This document shows, one piece after another, positions 1 through 12,100 of a stretch of DNA of 64,000 bases. Location: positions 42,284,001 to 42,348,000 of the forward strand of contig CM034546.1 in NCBI GenBank assembly GCA_020055645.1, given 5' to 3'. The notes below the pieces were generated by a model, which did not search any database, was not told where the DNA came from, and saw nothing but the letters and a program-made list of their open reading frames with translations. Within the stretch, counting starts at the first letter, position 1; the number at the start of each line of letters is the position of its first letter. The translations under genes and the position numbers were made by a program. Source of the stretch: Tomocerus qinae (taxonomy: Eukaryota; Arthropoda; Collembola; Entomobryomorpha; Tomoceridae).

Positions 1-1446
1 AGCCGTCCTTTTAAATCAGGATGTTTCCAATAAAAGGAGAAACATTTTGTATTTGGTAATTGTGTTCATGGGATTTGTAATTGCTACTCAATATGAAACG
101 TGGATAACAAGCAAGATTATTGCTCCGCCAGACAGAAAGCAATTTAAAGACTTTAAAGATCTCGTGGAAAATAGATATAAGTTGTTCTTGCAGAGAGACA
201 TAAGGAGGGGTGTGGACGAAGATGGAACCAAATTTTTCGAAAAATATAAAATTGCAGACAAGATTAATTTAAGTAGCTTCAGATTTGATTGGGAATCCGA
301 TGCAACATCTGAACACATTAAAATGGACTACAGTGTATTACAATGGAAAATGTTGACCAACTTCTCAATGAATTTATTTATTTTAACTGAGACTGATTGG
401 GTTGTGAGTTTATTAACACTATATAAAGTACCATATAAAGGAGTATGCATGACTACAAAGGAAACAGCTGTGTAGAATCCAAAGTCTTATAAATTCTTTA
501 ATTGCTACCGTTATAAATTCCAATCATATTTCTAAATCATGCAAGAGAGAGGCTTTCTAAAATATTTCAAGGAGCAATACCATTTGATATTAAATTTGGA
601 ATATTTAATATCCCATTCAAAACTGAAGTATAAAGTATCTCAGGCAACCCCTATTAGTCTAATAATGAAAATTCATGCTATTTTCTTCGTATGTGGATAC
701 TTTCTACTTGGATCATTCATCATTTTTCTTCTGGAATGGCTGTGGCAGGGTTACCAGATTTTCTTCAACGAATTTAAGTATCCTGGCCAACAATAGCCAT
801 TTACCAACCCGCGCCCTTCAGGCGCGTCTTGGTAAATGCTTACAAATGTCATACAGCCGTATTTGGCGCAATCATATGAGAGCAGCTAACAAATTTACGG
901 TTTTTGAATTTTTTGAAATTCAACTTCAAAGCTGATCAATAAAGACTTAACGAAATTTAAGTAATTTAGGTTTAACGATTTAGTGACATAGTTGAGGAAG
1001 AGAAAATGTTATTTATACCCCACTGATAAGTTATTAATAAATTTCCTTCGAAATTGGAAGACAATTTTGACTATTAAACTGGATTTAAAAACAAAAATCC
1101 TTAAATTCGCGCGCAGCGCGAGAAAATTTCAATTAGTAAACGTATCTGAAAGATAACAAAGTGTGTTATAATATTAAAAGACATTAAGTTATTTCACTGT
1201 TTTCGATTTTAGCTGATTTAAGTATAATTAAGTATAATTTAAGTATTTTAAAATACTTGCAAGTATTTTAAGTATAGGGTCCAATTTAAGTATAATACTT
1301 GCAATTTAAGTATACCTGGTAACCCTGGGCTGTGGCATTGTAGATTAACGATTAAAATACACGCTATCAGTCTTGTAAACATGTTAAAAACTTTTGCTAA
1401 AGATGTTCGAAGAGGATTTGGCGTATGCTTACGGCGGACGACGTAA
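1..1446 (+). pseudogene. Ionotropic receptor (IR) pseudogene 1, 3' part, broken by stops and a MITE
   Basis: The window opens inside an IR copy, at the pore loop. It continues through the second membrane helix (47-110), the S2 ligand-binding half, and the third membrane helix (660-745). Compared with the intact copies at 31096 and 39975, the frame has a TAG at 473-475 and a TAA at 533-535, where the intact copies read CAA. A 582-bp hAT-type MITE then splits the gene just after the last helix (746-1327). The C-terminal basic tail resumes at 1336 and ends at the family's usual TAA (1444-1446). Stops and insertion together make this a clear pseudogene. Most of the gene lies left of the window, so the state of the 5' part is unknown. 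Confidence 0.9.
746..1327. mobile_element. hAT-type MITE (family A), 582 bp
   Basis: The element starts CAGGGTTACCAG and ends with the inverse, CTGGTAACCCTG. It is flanked by the 8-bp direct duplication GGCTGTGG (738-745 and 1328-1335). An 8-bp duplication with CAGGG-type ends is the hAT superfamily signature. There is no transposase ORF, so it is non-autonomous. The right part carries several AAGTAT/ATACTT motifs. Related sequence occurs at 43003-43455 (left end) and 33358-33465 (right end only). It is inserted in the last coding part of the IR pseudogene. Confidence 0.9.
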
Positions 1447-2144
1447 TTATTGACTTGAGCAATCAAGATCATTTCTGTCTATAAGGATGGAAATGGCCTC
1501 CCTCAACTTAATTTTGTATAGTAAATAAATGGGCTTATAGTCCCCTTTGAGTTTATATAACGTAAATATAGGGATTGAATCCCAGAGAATTGTTACGGAA
1601 ATTTCCTTTCCCGGAATTAACATTATTAGCATTATTAATATTATTAACATTATCCGGCACCGAAAAATAAAACATTTTTATTATTTGTTCTATAAAGTAG
1701 TAAAGCATAACTTCCAGAAATTCATCAGTTTAGTATGAAGCATCATTGAATGTATTAAAATTTAAAATTCTAATACTGATCAGTGGTCATTAACATCCGG
1801 GTTATAATTTAAATGGCATTTTCATAGGTCTTTTGAACTTCAAACAACAATATTTATCTCTCTATTTGCTTGGGTGTGGAACCAAAATATCGAAAGTAAT
1901 TTAGAAGAATGATTGGTAGAATGCAAAAACAAATGTTCAAATACTGAATACAAAATGATAGGATGCAAAATCAATCATAACAGCACTAGCATACAATAGT
2001 ATAGTAGTGCTAGTATCGTAGTTGCTGATAGTATACAATATTTAACTCCGCTTCGACAAAATTTAAGATTTTATAATAAAGTAAATTAAACCTGAAAATA
2101 CCTATTATAGGACGGAAATAAATCTATTTCGCATTTATATGCTA
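1447..2144 (+). other. Duplicated 3' flank of an IR gene
   Basis: There is no gene here. The sequence after the IR stop matches the 3' flanks of the other IR copies (33013-33350, 42247-42850, 48676-49250, 55216-55720). It includes an AATAAA poly(A) signal about 80 bp after the stop. It shows that the unit of duplication extends about 600 bp beyond the coding sequence. Confidence 0.75.
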
Positions 2145-2772
2145 ATTGATAGTCAAATTTACATTTTTCGAATTTCTTTTCATTATGACAGTCAATATTA
2201 ACCGATTTTGATTTTCTTTTGACTTTTAGACTCAATATTAATTAATTTTGAGTTTTTTGATTGTTTTGATATTCAATATTATTCAAATTTAACTTTTTAG
2301 TTTATTTTGATAAATCTTAACCAACTTTGATTTTCTGCATATTTTCAGTCAACAATTGTCTACTTTGATTTTCTGTTGATTTTTATAGTCAACAATTATC
2401 TATTTTAATCTATCGATTTTCATAGTCAATAATTATCTATTTTGATTTTCTGTTGATTTTCATAGTCAACAATTATCTATTAATTTTGATAGTGAACATT
2501 AATCTATTTTGATCTTCTGTCTGTGGAATTTAATTGTCCATCTTAATCTATATTGAGTTTCTGTTGATTATCATAGTCAACTATTATCTATTTTGATTGT
2601 TTGTTGATTTTCAAAGTCAATCTTAATTTATTTTGAATTTCTGTTGATTTTCAATATCAGTCTTAATCCATTTTGATTTTCGGTTGATTTTGATGGTCAA
2701 GATTAATCTATTTTGATTATCTGATGATTTTGAAAGTCAACCTTAATCTATATTGATTTTCTATTGCTTTTG
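2145..2772. repeat. AT-rich minisatellite, unit about 50 bp
   Basis: About a dozen imperfect copies of a unit combine TTTTGATTTTCTGTTGATTT, a short AT stretch, then AGTCAACAATTATCTA. Copies vary by point changes and small gaps, so the array is old. It lies between the IR 3' flank and the first R1 repeat. Confidence 0.85.
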
Positions 2773-3958
2773 ATATATAAGCGGTTGTGTCAAACCAAGA
2801 CGAAGTAACACAAGATTTATGGGACCTAGTTTAAGCAAACATAATAATTTGTGGTCAGTAACAGGACAAAAATTTTTAGCTAAACGAATATGACGTATAA
2901 AGTTACAACACAAGGGAACGTGTTTATTGTACAAAAATTATTTATTATAGTTTATCCAAACTACTCTGTCCATGTCTTGAATTGTGTCAATCAAAATCTT
3001 TCAATCAAATGCCTGTCAATACTATCTCTGCTCGCTAGACTTCATCAGTTTGACCTCAGTCTATCTGGTACACATTTTTATATTCATTTAATAATTATTC
3101 TAAACACTAAGTAGACTGCTGCAGTTTAAAAATTAAGAGTTGGCTATCTAATGATTTTCTCGGTTGTTAGAGTTTATCCGTTATAAAATAGTGTATATTT
3201 TATTTTTAATCATTTAAATATGTTTTTGAATTGCGTTTTTTTATTAAACAGAATAATTTTATTTTCAAATATTTCTGCAATTAAAGATATTATTAATTCA
3301 ATCCATTTAAAAGTATTTATACCATAATAATATGAATTCCATCCCATTCTCTGACATAGCTTTATATAGTTGTTTACGTTTATTATTTCGTACTGAGATA
3401 AGTACGATAAGCAGGACTAGGACTACTCAAAGCAAGAAATAAGAATTGCTTACAATAGCTTTTGTGTAAAATATTTTTAAGTCTATATTCTTAGCTACTG
3501 AAAAGGCCAAAATTTATCAATTGGAAAGGCTAATAATCTCCCCAAATTTTAACGTCTGAACCAGCTAATTTCATAAGCTATTGTGACACTCTTTTACGTG
3601 TATGACAGCAAGCAATAGCATTGTAGGCGATTTTACACATTGATACGCTATTGTACATAGTTCAAGCTTACGATGTACATATAAATACCACGCCAACCTA
3701 TCATCCTTTTCTCTTTAAATTAGCGTTTGGAATTAGGTTTTCAATTTATCTACATCATGAACTAAGTCTAAACTGTACTTGCGAACGTATGCTTTGCAGT
3801 GCATAAGTGAAAACATTAAGTTCAGAATGTTTTTTAAAGGTATATTCTTACTTTCAATTCCTTTCACTATATTTAATCTTTAGGGAATAATCATTTCCAA
3901 TTTTGATCTTTGAAATGTAGATCCTCTTCTTAGTAAAAAATCTATTCTAATACAAACA
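2773..3958 (+). repeat. R1 repeat, 3' half, plus downstream segment shared with 37300-38460
   Basis: This runs from the AAGCGGTTGTGTCAAAC motif through the CTCTGCTCGCTAGACTTCA motif and on to about 3958. It parallels 37300-38460 closely enough to be a segmental duplicate, including the stretch reading ATTCCATCCCATTCTCTGAC in both. No credible coding sequence is present. Confidence 0.75.
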
Positions 3959-4477
3959 TTTTTTCGTGTATTGGCAGTCGTCGTCTACCACTACCAATAC
4001 CAAGAAAAACTATATAGGAGGAAAACAGCTAGTTCTGCTCTATACAGGGAAAGAAGACAGAACAGGAAACATTTGTTAACAAAGCTATGATTACGTGCAA
4101 GAATATCCGTGTCTAGAAGTCACAAACAGTTCTATACAATTATATTATCTTGGCGTTTTGTGTTGTCTGACGTCGCTCCGGACTCCGGCTTTCGTGGTGT
4201 TGTGATTTGACTTTCACCATAAGATTCTCATATGAAGCGGTTGTGGTAAAGGGAGACGAATCACGAAAGTATCACAAGAACTAAGGAAACTAGTTCAAAC
4301 AAACGGATAATATTTGAAGAAAAAAATGGGACTAAACTTTAGCTAACCGAATATTATGTATAAAATTAGAACAGAAGCGAATATACATGTATTATACAAA
4401 TATTACTTTTTACAGTTTATTCAAATTACTCTGTCCATGTCTAGATTTGAGTCAAAATTTTTCAATCAAATGCCAGT
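3959..4477 (+). repeat. R1 repeat copy, interrupted by the BEL element
   Basis: This is a dispersed repeat with recognisable blocks: CCAATACCAAGAAAAACTAT, then GAAACATTTGTTAACAAAGC, then GGACTCCGGCTTTCGTGGT, then GCGGTTGTGGTAAAG. The BEL element inserted at CCAGT inside this copy. The continuation is at 20263, where the conserved R1 text (TCAATACT...) resumes. Confidence 0.8.
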
Positions 4478-5317
4478 TGTTTAGTTATGTACTATCATAA
4501 AACCATAGATTATATGAACGTAGGTCAATGTTGTATGACATCACCATATAGATATATAAGATATATTGTATAAGTAAGCAGATATAGATACGTATATATA
4601 GGCACTCTTATTACACACATGTAAGTACATTCCTTTCATTCACTTTGCTGACTGTAACCGCACACATGCATTTATCTCATACATACCACAGTAGACACAG
4701 TTCATATACATAATACTTAGTGTAATAGTAATAATATTAATATAATGCCCTTTTGTGTAGCCATTAGTGTAGTACATTCACCCGATATATTTACCATTCA
4801 AGCAAGTAAATATTTTCTATTTATGTGCCAAGACTAGGTTAAGTTAAATATTCTTAGGTTTTAATAAATCATGTTATCTAGGTTATTCTAAACCCGTTAA
4901 GTACCTAAACTTATTTGTAACACTTTCACTCTTGTATGTCAATCTTTAGGTTCCAGTTTCTTTACTGATAAGTAGGTTATTTATTATCCTACGACCTAAG
5001 TTTATGATTTGTACTAGATTTTAGTCTTAATGTAGAACATTACTTACTTGTGAATTAGTATATAAGCCGTATCAATTTCAGTGAATAAATACTTCAAGTT
5101 TACCATTGCAAGTCACATCTTCTCCTGAGTTTTTATTTCTACTGGCCAAGGAGTTTTTCCACACTCCTTTACATTAACATACCTAGTATTACTCATAATA
5201 CTATCACATTCAAAGAGCAAGGAATTAGTTGAATTCCTCACCGATGATAGCTAGAATCTACGAGTGTTATTATCAAAGAGTTAGTTATTTTACAGGTTCT
5301 AGACATATCATTATTCA
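4478..5317 (+). repeat. BEL 5' LTR
   Basis: It is 840 bp, TG...CA. A TATA-like GTATATAAG is at 5058-5066 and an AATAAA at 5084-5089, consistent with U3-R-U5 order. The first 690 bp or so differ from the 3' LTR at only one base I could find. A patch at about 5201-5253 is strongly divergent from its counterpart (see findings). Confidence 0.93.
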
Positions 5318-6160
5318 TTTGGCTCCTTTAAGGAATCGACCAAGTACTCCCTCAGTACTCCGTTAGGCTACTGTTTACGTCAGCCCGAATCGACATTCTA
5401 GTGTTTTCTCGTGACGACCTGAGTACGTTTTTCGAGACCCTGCTACCGAGACTCGTTTACTTACACAGCCGGCATTCTCAAGCGTGTTGTTTTCACACGT
5501 ATGTAAGTATTTTCCGATTTGTTTTGACTATTTGTACTGCTAATACAATAGTACGTCTCGCGTCTCCCCATAGCTGAATACAGAGTTATTCACAAGCCAT
5601 ACAGACTTCGTTACAGTTTGTATTTCTCCGTGTTCGAGTAGGCTCCACATAGCCACATCCACTCACTCGTGTCTGCTTTCCAGAATCGTTCCAAACCAAA
5701 CGCATGCTGGGTAGTGCAATCAGCTATACTTCACAAACACATTCACTCACTCACTCATTACTAACATTGTGCCATAGTTACATCGCATGAGGCGATCCGA
5801 CCTCTATTTCCATTCGTTCCATATTCGCAGTGTTTTTACTAGTGTCAACATTCCGTGTTCATATTCCGATTTTCCACCGTGTCGGTCTCGCCTCTACATT
5901 TCGTTCGTTCGCTCTTCTGCTTCTTCAGTCGCGGCCGCATCTCTTCCTCCCTCCTCACACTTTGCTGTGGATTTGCACGTGAACTCCGAATTTGATTCCG
6001 ATTCCGTGCCAACTAAAAGGTTTGTGTGATTTTTAATATTTCTTCCCCGTGACCCTTCGTTTTTTCGGTGGCCAGGGCTTGTCTCACACAGACAATCAGT
6101 ACATTTCCACTTAACAAGGACGAAAATTAGTACACATAGCAGCCGCTATGGTACCTACTA
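5318..6160 (+). other. BEL leader with candidate primer-binding site
   Basis: The primer-binding site probably starts at the TGG two bases after the LTR (5320; TGGCTCCTTTAAGGAATC). I do not assign the tRNA. The rest is an untranslated leader of about 840 bp. It contains a GC-richer 80-codon open frame from ATG 5787 to 6029, and a mini-ORF whose ATG (6148) lies just before the gag ATG. Whether the 5787 frame is translated or used as a leader exon is not shown. Confidence 0.6.
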
Positions 6161-9100
6161 ATGAGTAACCCCCAAGATGGACAGCAACCCTCACACAGTC
6201 GAGCAAGACAACCCAACAAGCCACCCCCTCCAGGTAGCCCTCCCACAACAAGACAAAGAGGACCCCCAGAGTATCCAAACAGACCAGACCTCGGACAAAG
6301 TCCATACCACGCAGCAAAATTTAAACACGCTAATCCACTATCAACCCCACATAAAGAAAGCGCCACACTTCTATCCGACGAAGAATTTGCGAAAGAACTT
6401 AGAAAAACTCAACGTAGACTCGCGAGCCCTGAAAAAGACAGCGATCCCTTCGCACACATCTCAAGTACAAGAGGTACTAACCCACTCCAAAGAGCATCAA
6501 GCCGTACCACTTCATCTGCGCTCTCGACCAGCCAACCCCACCCAAGCGTGGAAGCAGTTTCATCGCCGGGATCAGTGCCCGTACTGCAAGCAAATCCAGA
6601 CACACCGTCATTGCCAAGGCCCGAGCGGCAATCCATCCTCTCTCGTGTTAGCCAAACACTTTTCGGATCTGGCCAACAACACGACTCCGTAGAAAGAGGA
6701 AAGAACACAACAACTCCATTCAATTCCCCACCTAGAACCAGAGTAGGTACTGCTCAAGGTCCTTACACTCCACCAAGGATGTCTGGACGAAATGAGGAGG
6801 AGAATAGGGATGACAACAGAGATGAAAGACGTCTCAATGGTGACAATGCCGAGGGAGGTGACAGATCCCTCGGAGGTGGAGGAGGTAACGAAGATAGAAG
6901 AGGTGATGACAATGAAGAAGACGGGGGAAGGAGAAACAGAGATAACCAAGAGAGACAGAATGATCGATTAGAGGGTGTAGACGCAGATGATGCCAGACAA
7001 GAGCATTATAACAGCCATGACATGATTGAACATTCACTCACTAAGCTTAGGCTGTTATTAAACAATCATGACAATCAAGTTAGGGTGTTGTCATTGATTG
7101 ATACGGAAATTTATATTGACGAACTAAAAGATATAAAATACGAAATAATTCATCAACATAAAAATTGCTTTAAGTTATTTAGCAATTATCGAGGCGACGA
7201 AGAATTCTCCCAACAAGAATATGCTCTAGATAGCCATAAGCGATTAGAACTTAGATATGTAGACATTCTACAACGCTTTATGGCACTATCAAAACAACTG
7301 TCTCCAACCACACCCACTACCGTGAATAATACTGGGAATAAATTAAAAATTCCCAAATTTAGCCTTCCAAAGTTTTCAAGTAAACCTGAACATTGGTCAG
7401 CATTTAAAGACAGCTTTGACACAGTCGTCATAAAGGAAGCTGCATTTTCTCCATCCCAGAAGTTACGATTACTTAATGACGCATTAAAGCATGGGACCAG
7501 AGAAAATATCAACAATGACTTGAAGATAACTGACCAGAATTGGGCAACAGCATGGAAAAGACTGACAGCTCGCTATGATACCCCAAGAGAAATGGCCCAT
7601 GCAGCCTTGAAACCAATCCTAGATCTTCCTACGATGATTACTCAGACTGAAGATGGGATTAACCGTATTGTAGACATAGCTAGAGCAGCAGAAGCTCACC
7701 TCAAAGAAGTACCTACACAAGTACCATATTACCATGTCATCTTCGTACACTTTATCATTGGGCGGTTAGATGGAAAAACCGCCAAAGCATTTAACGATTC
7801 TATAAAAAATGATGATGTCCCTACATTTGAGCAATGTTTGGACTTTCTCTCTAAGAAGGCCAAAGCACTAGGCCTTAATGAACAAATACGGAATACTTGC
7901 AAACAGACAAGGAACCAGTCAAAGGAGTTGAGGTTCCACAAATCAAGAAGAGAACCACGTGTTATGGTAGCAACTCAAGACACAGAAGGAGAAACTACCG
8001 ATAACTATTCTGATACAGATACCTCATGCACCAGTATGACAAGTGGAGGAAGCATCTGTAATGTATCCGGCGAACCAAGGAGAAAACGGCAATCAAAGAG
8101 AAAAAAGGATAGAAAGAAGTCCGTAAACTTCGCTGGAAGATCAGAATCCCGTCCTCGAAGGAATGATCAAAGCAGAAGTCCGTCCCCTGCCAACAGGAGG
8201 CACGCACCATCTAGAGCTAGACAAAAATCACCAAATCGAGACCCACATCAGAACACATGCCCAATGTGTAAGAGCAGAGACCATAAAGTCCAGTCCTGTC
8301 CTAAATACCTGGAGATGTCTGTAAATGCCAGAATTGAGTGGGTAAAAAAGAATCGAAGGTGTTTTAACTGCCTTTCTGCAATGCATCAAGTCAGGAACTG
8401 TACATCGAAATTCGTGTGTATGAATTGCCAAGGAAGACATCATACAACCCTACACAAGTCTAAAGAGAAACAACGAAGTAGCAGTCCTCACCAAGGAGGA
8501 TCTCAGCCAACGGTGTTAAATCATTCCAAACTAATACTGGATGATGAAGAAGAAGAGATCGGATTACTTCCTACAGCCATAGTTAACCTTCAGCATCCCT
8601 CAAATGGACGGACATGCAAGGTTCGATGTTTACTAGACAGTGGAGCGCAGAACTCCTTTATTACTGAAAAGATGGCTAAACAACTACGACTCGAAGGATT
8701 TGGAGAAATCAAGAAATTTACAGTCGCAGGAGGAAAGACCATACCCTCACTAGGCAGAACAGTACTCCGAATTCAATCATTAGTGGATCTTGATAAATCC
8801 TACCAAGTCATTGCTTACATCCTTCCGGATATCACATCACCGTTGCCGAATCAATCTTTCAACAGAAAAGAATTGACACATCTCAATGGTCTACCCCTAG
8901 CTGATCCTAACTTCAACGAGACGAAACCAATTGAACTACTATTAGGATCTGCCATCTATGATAAGGTCATGGAAGCTAAAAAGATTAGTGGACCAAGCGG
9001 CACACCAAGTGCATACAAAACTACGCTAGGATATGTGGTCCTAGGAGAAACAAGAGATGAGACAGCTCAACTTTGCTGCACCGCTATAAAAAGAAAAGAT

Positions 9101-12100
9101 GTTGTACCAATTCCAATGGCCCCATTCAACATGGAGGTATTCTGGAATTTGGAATCACTACCCACCAAAAAACCTATGACAGAAATAGAAAAATTCTGTG
9201 AAGAACACTATGTGAAGCATACTAAACGTCTTCCCAATGGCCGCTACCAAGTATCATGGCCTTTTATCGATAGCGTTGAACGACTTGGACATTCAGAAGC
9301 CACAGCCATTCGACGTTGGTTAAGTACCGAAGCGAGATTGAAGAAATTTCCTCAACTAAAAACAGAATACGATGCCCAATTTGAGGAGTATTTAAAACTA
9401 GGTCAAATGGAATTAATAGTCTCGGAATCCGAGAATCCTGACAGACGTCCGAAGCACTATTACATTCCTCATCATCCAGTCTTCAAACCAGATTCCTCAA
9501 CCACCAAGGTTCGAATAGTCTTTGATGCCTCAGCAAAGACATCGTCAGGAGTGTCTCTAAATGACATCCTGGCCCCAGGTCCCACAATCCAACCAGATCT
9601 ATTCGATCAAGTACTCTATTTTCGGATAAAACCCATTGCTGCAATGGCCGACATTGCGAAAATGTACCGCCAAATTTTTACGGCAAAAGAAGAATGGGAC
9701 TTTGCAAGAGTTGTTTGGAGGAAAACATCAGAGGACCCTATCTCTCACTACAGAATTCGTATAATTCCGTTCGGGGTGACTAGTTCCCCATGGTTAGCCT
9801 GTCGCACTCTACGTCAGTTAGCACAAGATGAAGGACAAAAATATCCATTAGCAGCACAGGCAGTAAAAACCCATTTTTACGTTGATGACTTTATGACGTC
9901 ATTTTCTGACTTATCTACAGCAAAAGAAGCCAAAAATCAACTAATTGACATGATGGCAAGTGCTCAATTTGAAATTCGCAAATGGCACTCCAACTCAAAA
10001 CAGTTTCTGAAGTCCATACCTCCGCATTTACAAGAATTATCAGAGGACCCATTGAAAATTGATAGTACTACAACTGTGAAGACATTAGGCCTTCAATGGC
10101 TCCCTGTAGCAGACGAATTCATGTTCACAGTCAACCTGGATACTTCGAAATTACATACAAAAAGGACGGTCTTATCCGATATTTCGAAGGTTTTTGATCC
10201 ACTAGGACTACTCGCACCTGTCATCACTAAAGCAAAAATCCTAATGCAAACCATATGGGCCCACGAAATAGATTGGGATCAACCAATTCCGGAACCAATC
10301 CTCACAAATTGGCTTCATTATGCAAACAATTTGAAGCAACTAGAAAACATTAGGATCCCCAGATGCTTAAACTACGATGACACTTCCACCTGGGAACTGC
10401 ATGGATTCTGTGATGCCAGTGAAAAAGCATATGGAGCAGCTATATTTCTTCGAGGAAGAAATGAAAACAGAGTGACAATAAACCTAGTTGCAGCAAAAAC
10501 AAGAGTGGCTCCTACCAAAACGGTAACAATTCCAAGATTGGAACTCCAAGGAGCCTTACTACTAGAAGAATTAGCTGAGTATATCAAGAAACTATGGGAT
10601 ATACAATATTCAGCAGTTCATCTATGGTGTGACAGCACTATTGTACTAAACTGGATCCACTCCGACCCTGCTCGATGGAAGATCTACGTTGCTAATCGTA
10701 TCGTTCAGATCCAAGAATTATCGACCAAGGAACAATGGCATCATATTGCCTCAGAAGACAATCCAAGTGACTGCGCCTCACGAGGATTAGATCCAGAAGA
10801 ATTACGTAACCACCCCTTATGGTGGCATGGGCCAAAATGGTTATCTCAGCCAGATTATCCTATTCCCACATTCAACCCGTCAACTTGTATGAATGAATTT
10901 GATGAATCAGAAGCTAAGAAAAATGCAATATGCATGGTTTCAACGCAAAATGGAAACCAAGTTCTTGACAGCCTAGCCAGAATCTCTTCATGGAAAAAAG
11001 CCATCCGTGTAATGGCATACATACTTCGTTTCACTCATTGTCAATATGTGGGAAAATCTGTCATTATTGGCCCACTCGAACTGGCTGCTGCCGAACGCAA
11101 ATTAGCTGGGCTAATTCAGACTCAGGCATACCCCGATTTAGGCATCGGACACAAGAAAAAGAAACAAGATCCGTTCCAAAATTTGGATTTATTCAAGGAT
11201 CATGAAGGTATTTTTCGAGTTGGGGGAAGATTAAAGAATTCTCCTCTCCCCTTTGAAGCCAAACATCCGATTTTACTTCCCGAAAATCACCCTTTGATCA
11301 AGGCTATGATTCTCCATACGCACACAATTTTAGCTCACGCAGGTAAACAAACGATTAACGCCCACATTCGACAACGTTACTGGATTCCAAACGGATTGAA
11401 GACAATCAAGAGTGTTATCAACAAGTGCCTTATATGCTTCAGATATAAGGCGCGACCAGAAACACAATTAATGGGACAGCTACCCCCTGCTAGATTTAGC
11501 GATCTACGCCCATTATTACATTGTGGAGTCGACTGTGCCGGACCATTTGAAATAAGAAATCACACTGGACGTGGAGGCCCATTTAAAGTCTGGCTAACTC
11601 TCTTTGTATGCATGAGCTCCCGAGCCATACATTTGGAAATTGTCTCAACCATGTCAATAGACGGATTTTTATTGGCCTTCCGAAGATTCATTTCCCGACG
11701 GGGCCGGCCCTCCCACATGTACTCAGACAACGGCACAAACTTCGTCGGTGCCAGTAATCGGATGGAGGATTTTCACTCACAAATGACAACTGCAATTCGG
11801 ACAAGAAACAAAGTTCTACCGGATATCGAATTTGAGAAAATAATATGGCAATTTTCTCCACCTGCAGCGCCTCACAAAGGAGGCTCATGGGAAGCTGCAG
11901 TGAAACTAGTGAAATATCATTTGAAGCGACTCATCGACAATGATATAAGTAAATACACGTGGGAAGAATTTGAAACAATTACCACATTTGTAGAAGGAGT
12001 GGTCAATTCACGACCATTAACAGCCATGTCTGAAGACCCGAAAGATCTCGAAGTCTTAACCCCTGCACACTTTCTCATCAGCACGTCTCTCACGATGAAC

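Noticed and set aside
5787-6029. 80-codon ORF in the BEL leader as a real gene
   Set aside because: It has a Ser/Pro-rich composition without domain features and lies in the retroviral leader. It could be a leader exon, but nothing supports translation.
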